This document shows positions 1 through 11,638 of a stretch of DNA of 64,000 nucleotides, in pieces (positions within the stretch are counted from its first letter, which is position 1; every line of letters starts with the position of its first letter). The notes beneath the pieces are model-generated. The model saw only the letters and a program-made list of their open reading frames with translations. It had not been told where the DNA came from and ran no database searches. Source of the stretch: Sparassis latifolia (lineage: Eukaryota > Basidiomycota > Agaricomycetes > Polyporales > Sparassidaceae); contig JAENRS010000022.1 of NCBI GenBank assembly GCA_018466975.1, positions 186,001-250,000 on the forward strand, read 5' to 3'. The position numbers and the translations under genes were made by a program.

Positions 1-1
1 A

Positions 2-1493
2 GAAAATGTGACTCCCAATCAGAGGACGGTCTGGGAACTAGACGAGACTCGTTTGATGACCCTCGAGGATGTCCTGCAGCAGAAAGTTTGTATTTGGTCT
101 CATTAGTCGTATGTACTCCTGGTCCACTTACCAAATTGTGCAGATTTCTTGGCAACCTGAGGCTGTTGAAGCCGTCGCCCATGCAATCACAGTTTCAACA
201 GCCAAAAAGAAGACGAACAGGCCCATAGCATCACTAATATTTGCTGGACCAGCAGGTCGTCAACAAAGGGATGTCGCTGAAGCAGTGAGTACTTATTTGG
301 ACGTCATCTTTCAGCTTATTGATGTCATCTTGCAGCTTGCACAGGAACTCTTCGGTAATTGCTCCCTCATCATAGAAATCCTGAAGATCAAATCCTCATA
401 CTTCGGCGACGAGGTGTGGTTTTCGGTCAGTTTAATCGCGCCAGAAGATCATTACTGGGTAAATTAGACTGAACGGCCATGTTCCACGTATCAGACTGGT
501 TGTTACCCTCGCAGAGAAAGCCACTTCCACTATGATTCTTTCGGTGGGGAACAGCTCCTGCAGTTTGTCAACCAAAACCCCCGCTGCTGTATCCTGGTCA
601 CAGAGAGGCGCGTTACAGTTCACACTTCTGGGCGCTCCGATAGCTGACATCTGCGTGTAGAATCGAAAACATCCCGCCCAAGATCTTGGAGGTATTTCTA
701 CGAATCCTAGACCAGAGCCAAATTCATGATCAAGATAGAGTTGTGGATTTTCGGTACGCATTTTATGCTCCAGCTGTACACCATGCTATTCCCGCTGAAA
801 CGATCGTTGGATGGTATCCATCGACGATGTTCCACCAGCGAAACAGTTTTGATCCTGAGCACCGGTGTGGCAGATCGATTTCTGGAGTCCCAAGTGGGTG
901 AGATCCCGGAGGAGAAGCGTCGCAAAATTGACGAGACAATTCGATGCGAACTTGAGAAGATTATTCAGGCCAAGCTCGATGGATCTTCTCCCTCTTTCCT
1001 CGACTGGTTCAGTCGTTTCACAATTGCTCCATTCGTACGTATGGTGATAAGGGATACGATACCGCGGGCTGATGCGTCATGCATACAGCGCGCCTTATGG
1101 GATCCGGAAGCGAAGAAAGAAATAATCCAGAAGGAAGTGCAAGACCTGCAGCTCTGCACAGACGTCTCTATCCACGTCAACGTGAAGGCTGAGAAGTGGC
1201 TTATGAAGCGGGGGGTTGACTTCGAGCATGGCGCAAATCTAGCGTCCGAGCTGATGTCCCAGAGGCTACTACACCGCATAAATGAAGGGGACGTCAGGAG
1301 GGGAGACCGGGTCGAGTTCCGGATGAACGCAAGGTCAAACGCTCTCAGATGTGTTGTGCCGACTGACGATTTTTGGTCCCGCTTCCTTCCTACACTATCC
1401 CCCACTGACGACGCCAGAGAATTTAACTTTACATCTACTGCTGGTCCAGTTTTTCCCACGGAGGAGTATATGACGGAAATGGTTTCTGCGTAA
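2..1493 (+). CDS. Hsp100/ClpB-like AAA+ protein, C-terminal part, degenerate (5' end outside window)
   Basis: Joining exons gives the second AAA+ module (D2) of a ClpB/Hsp104-type disaggregase. I place introns at 86-143, 285-335, about 459-494, about 608-659 (possibly a GC-AG intron) and 754-838. In order the pieces align with ClpB landmarks: the pre-D2 linker (TLEDVLQQK), the QPEAVEAVAHAI helix, NRPIASLIFAGPAG in the Walker A position, GGEQLLQFV, CILVTE in the Walker B position, EVFLRILD, VVDFRETVLILST (sensor 1 area), and a C-terminal small domain ending INEGDVRRGDRVEF. ClpB proteins unfold aggregates by ATP-driven threading. Here the Walker A GKT is replaced by RQQ and the Walker B Asp is lost, so the module should not hydrolyse ATP. 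It may be a pseudo-ATPase or a decaying gene. Splice sites at two introns are uncertain, and the stop at 1491-1493 is the first in frame. Confidence 0.6.
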
Positions 1494-1769
1494 GAGCGTG
1501 ATTAGTGCCATTCGACCGTTTGCCATTGACATTCACGTAGGTGCTAGCAGGTAACTACATCCCCACGAGGTTGTCCTTAGTGTTATGACTAATTGTATTT
1601 CTAACTGGTGAGGGGGAAGAGAACACGGCTGCTCTTGGAACTACTCTGGCGTACTTGCACACCACCGAAGATAACACAACACCTCTGAACATTTTAAATC
1701 ATATTCCAGGATTGCATTTACGTAGTACACAGGGATGACGTTGGCTTTATACACAATCGCATACAAATC

Positions 1770-3478
1770 TCAGAGCAACAACCGAAGCAGCTCCACCCAC
1801 TTCTTCACAAAGCCTTCCACATCACCCACTGGCATGGCATAGATGTTTGCATCAGCGCTCACCGTGATCTTGCCGCCCCAGGAGAACGACCGGAAGAACC
1901 TACTCGCAGGTCACGTCAACAATACTTGCTTACTAGAAGAACAAAAACGTACGGGCCGGGATCGGTCTTGTTCAGGGACACGAAGAAATCGTCGATCTTT
2001 ATGACGTTCGTGCCCTTAGCATCGCTGTACTCCGGCTGCAGGTAGGTCTCTCCGACGCCATCGCCGGCATACCACGGGCCCATCCACGGCTGCGGCGGAC
2101 TGTATTCCATAGCAAGGGTAAGAATGAGTTACCAGATCGAGTCGCGGCCTGAGGGGCGTACTCACGCTCCGCTCGCCTTCATTCCGCTCATCATAAGGTC
2201 AATCTCCTGGCAGGCGATAGCCATCAGGGATTCGTACGCGCGCTGCTTCGCGTACTCGTCCTTGACGATCCCCGATAGACGCAAAAGTACATCCCTGTTG
2301 TTCTCGCTCGCGGCAGGAACTGCAGCAGAGACGGGCACCTGGATCGCGGTCATGCCGAGTGCGTAGCCTGGGTAGCCAAGCTTCCCAGAGTACGGTGGAG
2401 CGAGGCGCGCACGGCCGTCTACGAGCCCGTAGAACACGAACGTGGCGTCCGGAGAGGTAGACGCAATCGGGGGGTTATCGAGGGCGCACACCAGGGTAAC
2501 TGCAGCGTGAGCTGAAGAAGGGATGTCAGCCGAGCCAATGGCTGAGAAAAGTGAGCCTTACCGACATGGTTGAACGTGAATCCGCGAGCTTTCACGGCAT
2601 CCAATAGCTTCTTGCTCTCCTCAGCGGAGAAAGTGAATGGGATCCGGCGCGTCGGCCCGGGCCCGATGTTGCGTGCCTTGAAGCCGTATTGGCGCTGCGA
2701 TGGGTAGGAGTTAGCACAAGAGTGAGATGGAGATGGAGGAACATACAGGCATGGCACTGCCAAGATCGCCAAGCATATTGCTCAAACAGCGCGTATAGGT
2801 CTCCCCAGACCTTTCCTCGGTTGGACCCAAGACCTCTGAGATGCACGGCAAGAGATTCTTCGACTCTGTTCCCCATTCGAACTTTTCCTGTGCGAGGGCG
2901 GGATCACTCAAATAGAGCGCGAGTTTGGTGAGGACCAGGGTCAACACGATCTTGATCCCAGCTCCGTCGAAAGGGACATGCGATGTGTAGAAGACGAAGT
3001 CGTATGAAGTGTCAGAGCGGGCGACAATGTAGAGGAACGTCTGGTCGCCATTCGGCTCCGGGATGGCCTTCTTTCCTAGCTCGAAACGCAATTCATCAAG
3101 GTCTGGCGTTCCCTCGACGAGACGGACAGTGCGCTCAGCCCAGTCGTGCACTTCAGTGGTGTCCTTGGCCGTGCGATACGTGATCAAGGACGTGCCTGCA
3201 GCGTCGTGTTCACTGTGGACAGCAATGATGGGCGTGCTGAAGCGAACCGCCGACCAGGCGTCGCGGGCACGGGCAACGAGCTCAGTGGTGGGCACAGGCT
3301 TAGACAGCGTGGCCTTCAATGCGAGGAAGAGGAATTGCTCTCCGTGATTGATGTTGTGGAACACATCCTCGATGTACTCGCCACCGCCGGCCTCACGTTT
3401 CCAGTATGAAGCGTCGTCGGGTGAGGCCCGCCATACGTAGCGTCCGAAATCGAAGGGGGGGAAAGCGGGCGCAGTCAT
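1770..3478 (-). CDS. HxxxD acyltransferase (condensation-fold, Tri3/15-O-acetyltransferase-like)
   Basis: This is a condensation-domain-like acyltransferase of the chloramphenicol acetyltransferase/BAHD superfamily, the fold that transfers acyl groups from CoA to hydroxyls of fungal metabolites. The ATG at 3476-3478 opens a long first exon. The active-site HxxxD is HVPFD at residues 167-171, followed by GAG. Later exons, separated by introns near 2710-2760, 2500-2565, 2115-2160 and 1906-1953, give PGPTRRIPFTFSAEES, VCALDNPP, and a final exon with FRSFSWGG in the position of the structural DFGWG motif. Joining the last exon with donor GTACGT and acceptor GTAG gives a clean ending, WVELLRLLL. 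The family suggests a tailoring step in secondary metabolism. The polyketide synthase and exporter downstream make a shared pathway plausible but unproven. A related fragment lies at 44545-44742. Confidence 0.8.
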
Positions 3479-5090
3479 GGTCTAGAGCAACAGGTAACAG
3501 GGGTGGCCGAATGGAACTCTGACTGAGGGATCTTATGAGGGCGAGGACATACGATCACTGGTAACAAGTAAGCTCACGATCGGCGCTTCGCCAGCATAAG
3601 TTGGACGGGTGCCGCGATGCCTTCGATGTTTTCATCAGCGTGAACGTTGCATTTCGCTGTGCGATGGGATCCCGAGATAGAATTGAGAAGGGCTTTCCTT
3701 TCAGGATATCGACCTTGCAAGCTCTGAGACCTGTAGGCCTGAAGCCTGAGGCACGACCTGTCCATAATTCTCCAGTGTCAGCGAAGTGAGCCGTGCCCGC
3801 GAGCCAGAGAAGGAGATGATGCTTTCGAATTCTGGTCTGATGCATGAGCATCATCGTGATTCTGATATGTTTGCGCCCTGTAAAAGACTGAGCCAAGGGA
3901 TATTGGGTATGGTGAAACTTCGCTTCTATCCATCAAGATGGAAGCGACTTCAGCGCCGACCCAAGTTTGTCATGCCGCCTTCGTGGTCCCCGCAACAGAT
4001 CCGGGGCGATGATGAGTAGTCTAGCCTTGAGAAGGTCTTGAGAACCGTACGGGTAGATCAGATATGGAGCAAGACAACAAAAGTACATGACATGATGATG
4101 ATCAGAGTCTTTTGCACTTTGAAGCGCTGAGGCACATCCGTCGGATAAGCACATCATCCGCACCTGGTTGATACCAGTAATTCCAGAAAACGTTCGTCTT
4201 TCGTCTTGTGCGCATTTCTCCAACATCTGTCGGAGATGCGCGCGGGATGCGCGTATGTACTCCCACGAAGGCGTACGCGATACCCCCGGGCGACATCCTG
4301 GGACGCTGCGAGTCAGAATTTCGGGAGTGATGTTGATCATCATTACATTGTGACAAGCCACATTTCAATGATGCCGCTGCGAACTCAACCACATACTTGA
4401 CAGCTTGGGAGATCAGACAGATCATGTGGTACCAACACAGTGCGCTGTTCCCTGGCGCAGTAGCCAAGATCTATCCACATGTACAGCGGGCTGCTGAAGC
4501 TGAAGCGCTGACAGCTTGAGCTCCCGTTGAAACTCGTGGAAACTACAGGTAAGCACGAGGTGGATCGCGATTCGGAAGTTGATGATGATGGATCTGCAGT
4601 GCACTGAATCAACGTGGTGTCCCGACTCCCACCGCGCAGGTTGAATTTGATTCGGTCTGCATATGTACTTGCACACGTGCGCAAACTGAGAAACTCAGGC
4701 TCGAGATTATATCCGTGAAATTACAGCTGCATGATTGGACAGATTCTCTTTCTTGTGCTTTATTCACCATACAGTCCTACGATGCAACGCTGCAGCTATG
4801 ACAAGCTGTCTGCAACTGAGTGAGGGAGTCTTGCGGTGGTGTCCAGCTTTTATTTGTGAGAAATTCATGTATATATTTTCATGGTATCCCCTGAAGACCC
4901 AATCAAAATACACCCACGCCCGAGCAGTAACATCGTACACTAGTTCAAACATCGTTGCATCGAGGTGATCAGCATACAGTTAGCAGGAAACGAAATACTG
5001 CATGCCTAATATCGAAGTAGAGCGTCCAGGGCGATACCACAAGTAAAGTAGAAGTACACCCAGAAGTATACAGCAGCAGGAGAGGGAGGC
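3479..5090. other. Intergenic, no supported gene
   Basis: I see only short overlapping open frames on both strands here, none with a recognisable motif or consistent splice structure. The upper part is upstream of the acyltransferase gene (3478) and the lower part is downstream of the membrane-protein gene ending at 5091. Confidence 0.5.
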
Positions 5091-6265
5091 CTATACCTGA
5101 CCCAGCCCGGATTCGACATCAGTCAACGACTCCCGCTTGGCGGGCAAGTCATCTATATCGCGGTGCGTCTCCAACGTCTTGGTGATTTCGATATGGTTCC
5201 CGAGTGTAGCGTGGTCGAACACGCGCGTCTCGAGCGGGTACACGTCGCGCCCGACCCCGCGGCTGGCGGAGACGCCGCCGCGCGAGGCGTGGTTCATGAA
5301 CACGGGCCCGCGTGACGGGCCGGAACTATGCGACGACGTGTCCCCGTGGGAGATGAGGCCCATGTGGACCGCACGGAACACGCGCGTCGCCATCGCATTC
5401 TCCAGTGCGACATTCGGAATCGTGAACATCGCGCGGAAGACGGGCGACACGCTCGGGGAGAGGATCATCGCCATCGTGAGAATGTTCAGAGCGACAGTCA
5501 CGCTGGAAAGGAGCAGCACCGTCAGCATGAGAGCGTTTACAGAGCAAAGAACGAGGAGAACATACAAGTAATACAGTTGACCGCCTTGGAGGAGCATTTT
5601 CGAAATTTTTGGCAATCCGTCACCTCGAGTGAATGACCTGAGTCGGTCTCCAATGCCGTTCCCTTGCATTGAAAAGGAGACGAGCCGGACTGAAATGAAC
5701 AGGAAAACAAGTGTGTCGTTCACAGTGGTAGTGATTACGGCGGCGGAACTGTACGATTTCACGCTGCTCATTGATGCACTTGTCTGCTATGTCCCAATGC
5801 ACTTGCGAATGGAACTGTTGTCCCAATGTGCGTGCCGAAAATTACTAATAGCGAATGGAACTGTAGAAGAGCGCAGAGGTACCGAAGCGACTGGGACAAA
5901 GAAGAGTCAGTTTTGAACAATGGAACGTGAAGCAAGAGCCCAAGGCAACTCAGGAGTACATACTCTGGAAGATAGTACTTGTCACCGAAGCGACTGCAAA
6001 GAAGAGTCGTTTTGAACAATTGGAACTGAGGAGCCTTGATGATGATCCTGTACTCGTCCGGCCATGCCATCATCCAGTCCCAGATGAATGCCTGAGGACG
6101 GTCAATGAGAGCTACAAGTGTGGCACAGAATATTTTTGTGCTTACAGAGAGGGTGGCAACATACAGATAACGCGAGCCCTCAAAGTCATTGGCAGTGGCA
6201 GGCGGCAGCCATGCCAAAGGTGTGTAGGGGTTGGGCATATCCTGCGGTAACGGGTTGGTGGCCAT
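5091..6265 (-). CDS. DUF6533-like multi-pass membrane protein
   Basis: Start chosen at the ATG at 6263-6265 (MATNPLPQDMPNP), which precedes the conserved block; an upstream in-frame Met at 6361 adds a non-conserved extension. The segment FIWDWMMAWPDEYRIIIKAP matches the signature of the basidiomycete DUF6533 family (aromatic-D-W, PDE, hydrophobic, K-A-P). Several hydrophobic segments follow, for example YLPEYVLLSCLGLLLHVPLF, and after introns LVFLFISVRLVSF, YYLYVLLVLCSVNALMLTVLLL and LNILTMAMIL, predicting about six or seven membrane passes. The C-terminal tail is hydrophilic. The function of the family is not known to me; these proteins form large families in mushroom-forming fungi. Exon joins between 5600 and 6150 are approximate. 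Confidence 0.7.
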
Positions 6266-6435
6266 GGCTGAGGAAGACTGAGACGGATGAGGCGGAACAG
6301 CAAGCCCGAGACGACATGGAGCAGCTATTGATAAGCCTCGCGCTCGGCGAGTGAGGTGCATGGTTCTAGTTGCCTAGCGCCCCATGATCAATGTCCGCGA
6401 GACAACGCCGGAAACTGATGTGGTTGGAGCTGCAC

Positions 6436-7180
6436 AGGACCCCCGACAATTGGTGGAAATGCCTGATCCTGAGGAGCCCAAAATGTCCGTTAGCAGAAGC
6501 CGATTTCTGGCCTGAAATGTCCGCGAAAAACCAGGCCTCCGGCCCTCGGAGGTCAAATTTGTCCGGGTTTTGGACCAAGCATCCGTTCATCACAGAAATG
6601 TCCGGGCTCCCAGATCAGGCCTCAGGAGGCTCCAATTTTGTCCGTATTCACGAATCAGGCCCGAGTCGGGAGGCTCCAAATTTCAGAACCGCTTTCCGAG
6701 CTGCGAGAATGAAGGAATGAGCATGCTCCTTTGTGTAACACATTCTGTCTATTACTTGAGACAGAATTCAAGGCTACTATGATAGTGACATCATAAGGTA
6801 AGCACCTTCTACTGTTCTTAGCGAGTTTCCATCTTCAGGAAGGCACTTATGTGAGGCTGCTGAGATGTCAACTACAAACTTCGAAGCGGCATGTCTGTGC
6901 GACCAGCCAGCACCTAGAGAGCCTTTGAAGGCAGTAGTAAGTCCGAGCCCCCTTCCGCCCCGGTGCCGGCCTCATACGTAGATAGGTTCGGCCGGGGTCG
7001 AACTTTGTCCGGAGGGGGATCAGGCATCCATGATGTCCGGTACGTCTGTCCGTGAAAAACCTCAGGCCATCCACGGGTTGACCCCCTGATTTGTCCGTGA
7101 AAAATCAGGGATGGCGCTCTCAAAAGTCCAAAATCTGTCCGAAATCGGCTCAGGGATCCTCCCCAATTGTCGGGGGTCCT
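6436..7180. mobile_element. Non-autonomous DNA transposon (18-bp TIRs, 8-bp TSD)
   Basis: Perfect 18-bp terminal inverted repeats AGGACCCCCGACAATTGG occupy 6436-6453 and, reversed, 7163-7180. They are flanked by an exact 8-bp direct repeat AGCTGCAC (6428-6435 and 7181-7188), as expected of a target-site duplication. The 745-bp interior has no credible coding frame. It carries ten TGTCCG hexamers, all on the plus strand, in two subterminal clusters (6484, 6519, 6560, 6599, 6639 and 7006, 7034, 7047, 7092, 7136). Eight-bp duplications are known for hAT and KDZ-type elements; subterminal repeated hexamers are known as transposase-binding motifs in such elements. Superfamily is therefore inferred, not shown. 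No transposase is in the window. Confidence 0.85.
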
Positions 7181-7823
7181 AGCTGCACAGGCATGAGAAG
7201 TTTAGTTGCAAAAGTGGCACTGTCAGGCCCAATCTTCTGACATTTGCAGATGGAGAAATGTATTACAAAGTGCAGTGCGATCAGACAGGTTGTTCTGGAG
7301 TTGCCTCAGATCCTTTCGCCAGACATGACAAGGTTCTTTCGTGTGTTCTTGCCCCTGGTAATCGATGATTTCTGCACGTCTACAGATGCCATAGTCCGCC
7401 AAATCGGTGTTAGACGAGACAGGAATCACGGGATCAGATGATGTATGATTGAGGTGAGAAGTTGTTGGCGTCGCTGCGATGGAGAAGTTGGTCCGACTCG
7501 GATGAAGGATTGAACCGGCGGATGTGCGGAATCGATCTGGGGATCTTGCTTCAACCGGCGTAACGACCAGGATTGGAAGGAGGAAACCGGGCCGACGAAC
7601 AAGGACTTGAGCTCGAAGGCAGGCCGCAGAAAGCACGCCCAACTTCAGTTCGCCAACACGCTCACCTCCAGTGACCTCCAATGGATATCACCGTACTCGG
7701 ATCACCCAAGCTTCTCTCGGTCGGCATGCGTATATCACGATTCCATACTACGCCACGAAGTCCGTTTACCTGCCGGCACTGCAAGCTTTCCCTTCTCTCT
7801 CGCCCATCTTCTCCTCGTCTAAC
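7181..7823. other. Upstream region of the MFS gene
   Basis: No gene is supported here. The stretch ends at the transporter start and should contain its promoter and 5' UTR. An in-frame ATG at 7671 would extend the transporter by 51 residues, but the extension looks non-coding in composition. Confidence 0.4.
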
Positions 7824-9424
7824 ATGCCCGAGGCTGAGAAAGTGGACATAGCATCCACCCCAAAGGTCGAGTCTATTTCTGAGCTCACTCTCGAGGCTCA
7901 GCCTGAGCCTGCACCCGCGCCCGCCCCGGCACCACCGCCATTCAAAGAGGGTGGCATCCATGGCTATCTCACAGTTTTCGGCGCATTCCTCGCCCTCTTC
8001 GCGACATTCGGCCAGATGAATGCCTTTGGCAGCTTCCAGCTGTGGTACTCAGAACATCAGCTCTCAAATTACTCCCCATCTGATATATCATGGATCGGCT
8101 CGCTCCAACTTTGGGTGTTCTTCTTCTCCGTGCGTAGTTAACCTTCACCCACTGCGTTTATCATCTCACCTCAAGGGGCGGATAGGGAGGAATAATTGGA
8201 AGGTTTTTCGACGCGTATGGACCGACAGTTTTGCTCGCGCTCGGCACTGTAGTATACACGTTCAGTATCATGATGACCTCCCTCGCCTCTCGCTATTACC
8301 AGTTCATTCTGGCACAAGGCATCACCTTTGGTATAGGAAGTGGTCTCCTGTGCGTCGGTTGCTTCTTGTTGTGTTGTGATTTCATTGATTCCAACTTTCC
8401 ATTTTACATGCCAGTTTCTATCCCGCTGTCAGCGGTGCTTCGACTCACTTCTTAAAATGGAGGGCTACAGCGATCGGCATCGTCGTGTCCGGATCGAGCG
8501 TTGGTGATTATCGTCGTGTATCTCATTGCACACTCACTCACTCATGTATATATCCAGGCGGGGTTGTTTTCCCTGCGATGCTACAGCGTCTCTTCAACGA
8601 AACCAGTTTTGGCTGGGCCGTGCGTGTATCTGGATTCGTCTGTCTCGCTTGTGGCATCTGTGCCACTCTCACGGTGTCAAGCCGTTTGCCACGTCGAAAA
8701 CCAGGACCATGGATCGACCTGCCGTCCCTACGTGACTTCAAATTTCTGCTCTTTTGTGCGGGTGCTGGGATGACGTGTTTTGGTGCATTTCTTCCACTTA
8801 TTTCATCTCTGATCTCCCCCTAACAAAATCGACAGGTCTGTTCGTCCCTTTCTTCTACATCGTGCAGTATGCAGAGGCGCACGGTATTAGCCAGGCACAC
8901 GGCTTTAACCTTCTTTCGATCATGAACGCCGGCAGCGTAATAGGGCGGGTGCTCCCAGGCCTTGCGGCAGACGCGGCAGGGCGATACAACTTGTTCCTCA
9001 TCTTCGCATTCTCGTCAGGCTTATTCACGCTCGTGCTCTGGCTCACCCAGACGCACTTCCAAGGCCTCATCGCTTATGCGGCGATATACGGCTTCTTCTC
9101 TGGAGCTGTCATCTCCCTGACCACTCCATGCATCGCCCAGATCTCGCGGATTGAGCAAATTGGTACGAGGATTGGGATGGCGTACAGTATCCTGTCTTTT
9201 CCGTGAGTACTGGTCACACCTTTCCGACGATACAAGACGTACTGATATCGTACCGTGCGTGCAGCTCTCTCGTCGGCGCTCCAATCGCGGGCGCACTGCT
9301 GACACGCGCACACGGGGACTTCCACACGATGATCATATGGACGGGCGTGACGCTGCTCGCAGGGAGCGCCCTGCTGTTGGTGCAAAAGCTCATCCTCAAC
9401 AGAAACCCCCTTGCCAAGGTCTAG
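7824..9424 (+). CDS. MFS transporter, monocarboxylate porter-like
   Basis: A 12-helix major facilitator of the fungal monocarboxylate transporter-like group, which move small organic acids or metabolites with protons across the plasma membrane. The chosen ATG begins MPEAEKVD and is followed by an acidic and Pro/Ala-rich cytosolic tail, then helix 1 (GYLTVFGAFLALFATFG) and the conserved GSFQLWY. After the first intron (from about 8132) comes GRFFDAYGP, the MFS loop 2-3 signature. Further exons give GITFGIGSGLL, FPAMLQRLF, FFYIVQYAE, GSVIGRVLPGLAAD (the second-half GxxxGR loop), AAIYGFFSGAVISLTTPCIAQI and GAPIAGALLTR. At least four introns are needed. The gene ends at TAG 9422-9424. It lies 2.2 kb upstream of the polyketide synthase and could export its product. 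Confidence 0.88.
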
Positions 9425-11638
9425 GATACTTTCTGTCCTCATCGCTACATACGCTCGCTGTCTCCGTTCTGCCGATTACGCTTTGTTCATGCCTGTAAAT
9501 TAATTTCTCTACTGTAGTTAGGCGTGTCGTCTGGACTGTGACCAGATATGCACGTTGTACGATTGCAGGGACACATGGACTCATGACCAGATGGCACCTT
9601 CGTCAGCCAGCGGCTGCTCAGTTGAATGTGGGTGGAGACTCTAGCGTATCAGTCAGATGTTTGGCCGGCCTGCGAGCCGCGTCTCACGACACTGTCATTG
9701 GACGGCATAGAGTCGGTGGCGTGTAGCCTCCTACGTTCCAAACTAACACGCTGCGTTATTGTAATCGTGTACACGCTGATAGGTATTCCCTGAAACACAG
9801 AGTGATGCGCAAATATTATTCCGGCATGAGAGCGAATAGCTATGATGTATCAGAGTACAGAGGCTGCGCGCATCTGATCGCACACCATCGCAGAGGCATC
9901 GGACTCGATCAGAGTTCCGTTGCGATCCCATCGCGGTCGGTGGCGCAGGGCCATTAATGGTACTAGTCCGTACACGGACGGCGCCTTCGTGGCACCTTGA
10001 TGTCATTCGTGTGCTGACTTGCTGACTGACGTGGTACAGACGTGTTCTTTTGGAGGTGACATCCTGAGTGCCTTCCTGGGTACCATCTGATAGATAGGAA
10101 CTTCTGCTACCATTCATATTGCCCTCGGAACAGACATGGCATACATCTGAGGATGCAGGTCCATCGATCCCCGTTCTTCTTGATAGGTTCTGGTCGTTGC
10201 ACAAGGACTTGCAGGGACGATCTGCCAGTTGTGGCAAACAGCACCGTGCAGCGTGTCGGTGCGTCAGTACGCCATGCATGTCTTGGCGCGATACCTACAT
10301 GATTTCCGAGACATGCACATAACATACCTGGACAAGTGTGGAACGCATAATGAGGGCGGTACACTCTCCGGCCTGCCGCCATAAGCTCCGTCCGCATTGT
10401 GACCGCATCACGCCGGTGGCTGCGCACTCAGTATAAGTACCCAGGTCTATCAGCCTTTCATCAGCTCCAACTATCAGAACATCAGGAAGTAAGGTGCGCA
10501 CTGAGACCAAATTATCATACCGTGCTGACCTCGGAAAGGACTGCCACGCGCGCGCCATCCAGTGGGTGATCATCATATCGTGATGCCGCAGCTATGTCGC
10601 GCGACTAAGGCATGAAGACAGTGCACTATTCATGTTGCTCGAAACCCATGTTCGTGATATTTTTAAGGGAAATCCGGCGGACGTGGAGATAGGTGTGCCA
10701 ATGTGCCAGACGTCTCACTTGAATCGCCACCGGATCTGTCAATCTCAATCCTCAGATGTAAGGGGAGAGAATGCGGCTGCGAGAATTAATCGTCAAAATA
10801 CAAACTCAGGAAAGTTCTGCGGAGCGGATCACTCTCTCGCTCGTATGGAGAGTGGGTTCCATACTTCTGTCTTGTCCCGACGAAGACGGCCTCGTTGTCC
10901 GACACTCGTTGCCGCTTGGCCCTCCCATGTGCATGAACAGCACGTGACCTTTATATTGATGTCGTGCGCGGCGTGCGCCAAAGTCTTCTTGAGTGTCGAC
11001 GTGTTTTCTTTGTATTTTCTGTCTGTCATAACTACTCCATCCCTGTCCGGTTTGAACTCCCATAGCTGTCATGAACAGAATCTGAAGCATAGTGTCAACG
11101 TTGATAGGCTTGTCTTTGGGACTCCATCCAATCCATCGGGTCGGGTACCGCCAGACTAACTTATCTGCGGGGATCATCAATGCGGGAATGCTGTGATTAA
11201 CCCATCTGTGGGTGAAAGTAAGGTGAAATGTAGACTGATACACGTGGAGCCTGTTGCAAATCGCATTTATTTGACCGTTTCTCCGAAGATCTCAATCTGG
11301 GAGACTACTAACCATGGGAGTCAACGTTCTCAGCGTCGCAAAGCGAGCGATCACTGTACTGGATTCAGGGTCGCATGATGCATTCTTCAGATCTATTACC
11401 TTTGCAGTATATCTTGTTTCTCGCGGATCTGAATTACAGGAGGCCTTTCTTTGCATAGATGCCGTGCAGCTGCCCTGACCATGATATCCAGGTGGGTTCT
11501 CTCAGCGCACTGGAATGATGAAACTTAGCATGAAGTTTCATCACCGCCGCAGCATATCAGCCCGGACTCGCTAGATAAAGCATCGCGGCCATACGAGAGT
11601 CTATCTCTACACCAACACATTTCGACACTGCTTACCTC
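9425..11638. other. 2.2-kb intergenic region upstream of the PKS
   Basis: Open frames of up to 178 codons occur on both strands (for example 9743-10279 and 10806-11243, minus; 10632-11159, plus) but show no recognisable motif, and they overlap one another in opposite directions. The 3' part should hold the PKS promoter. I see no clear regulator gene. Confidence 0.45.

Noticed and set aside
3555..4684. Several minus-strand frames of 84-142 codons
   Set aside because: No consistent splicing, no motif, and they overlap in several frames.
9743..11243. Open frames of 106-178 codons on both strands upstream of the PKS
   Set aside because: They overlap each other antiparallel, have no motif or plausible splice structure, and their composition is rich in Cys, Arg, His and Ser as in random frames.
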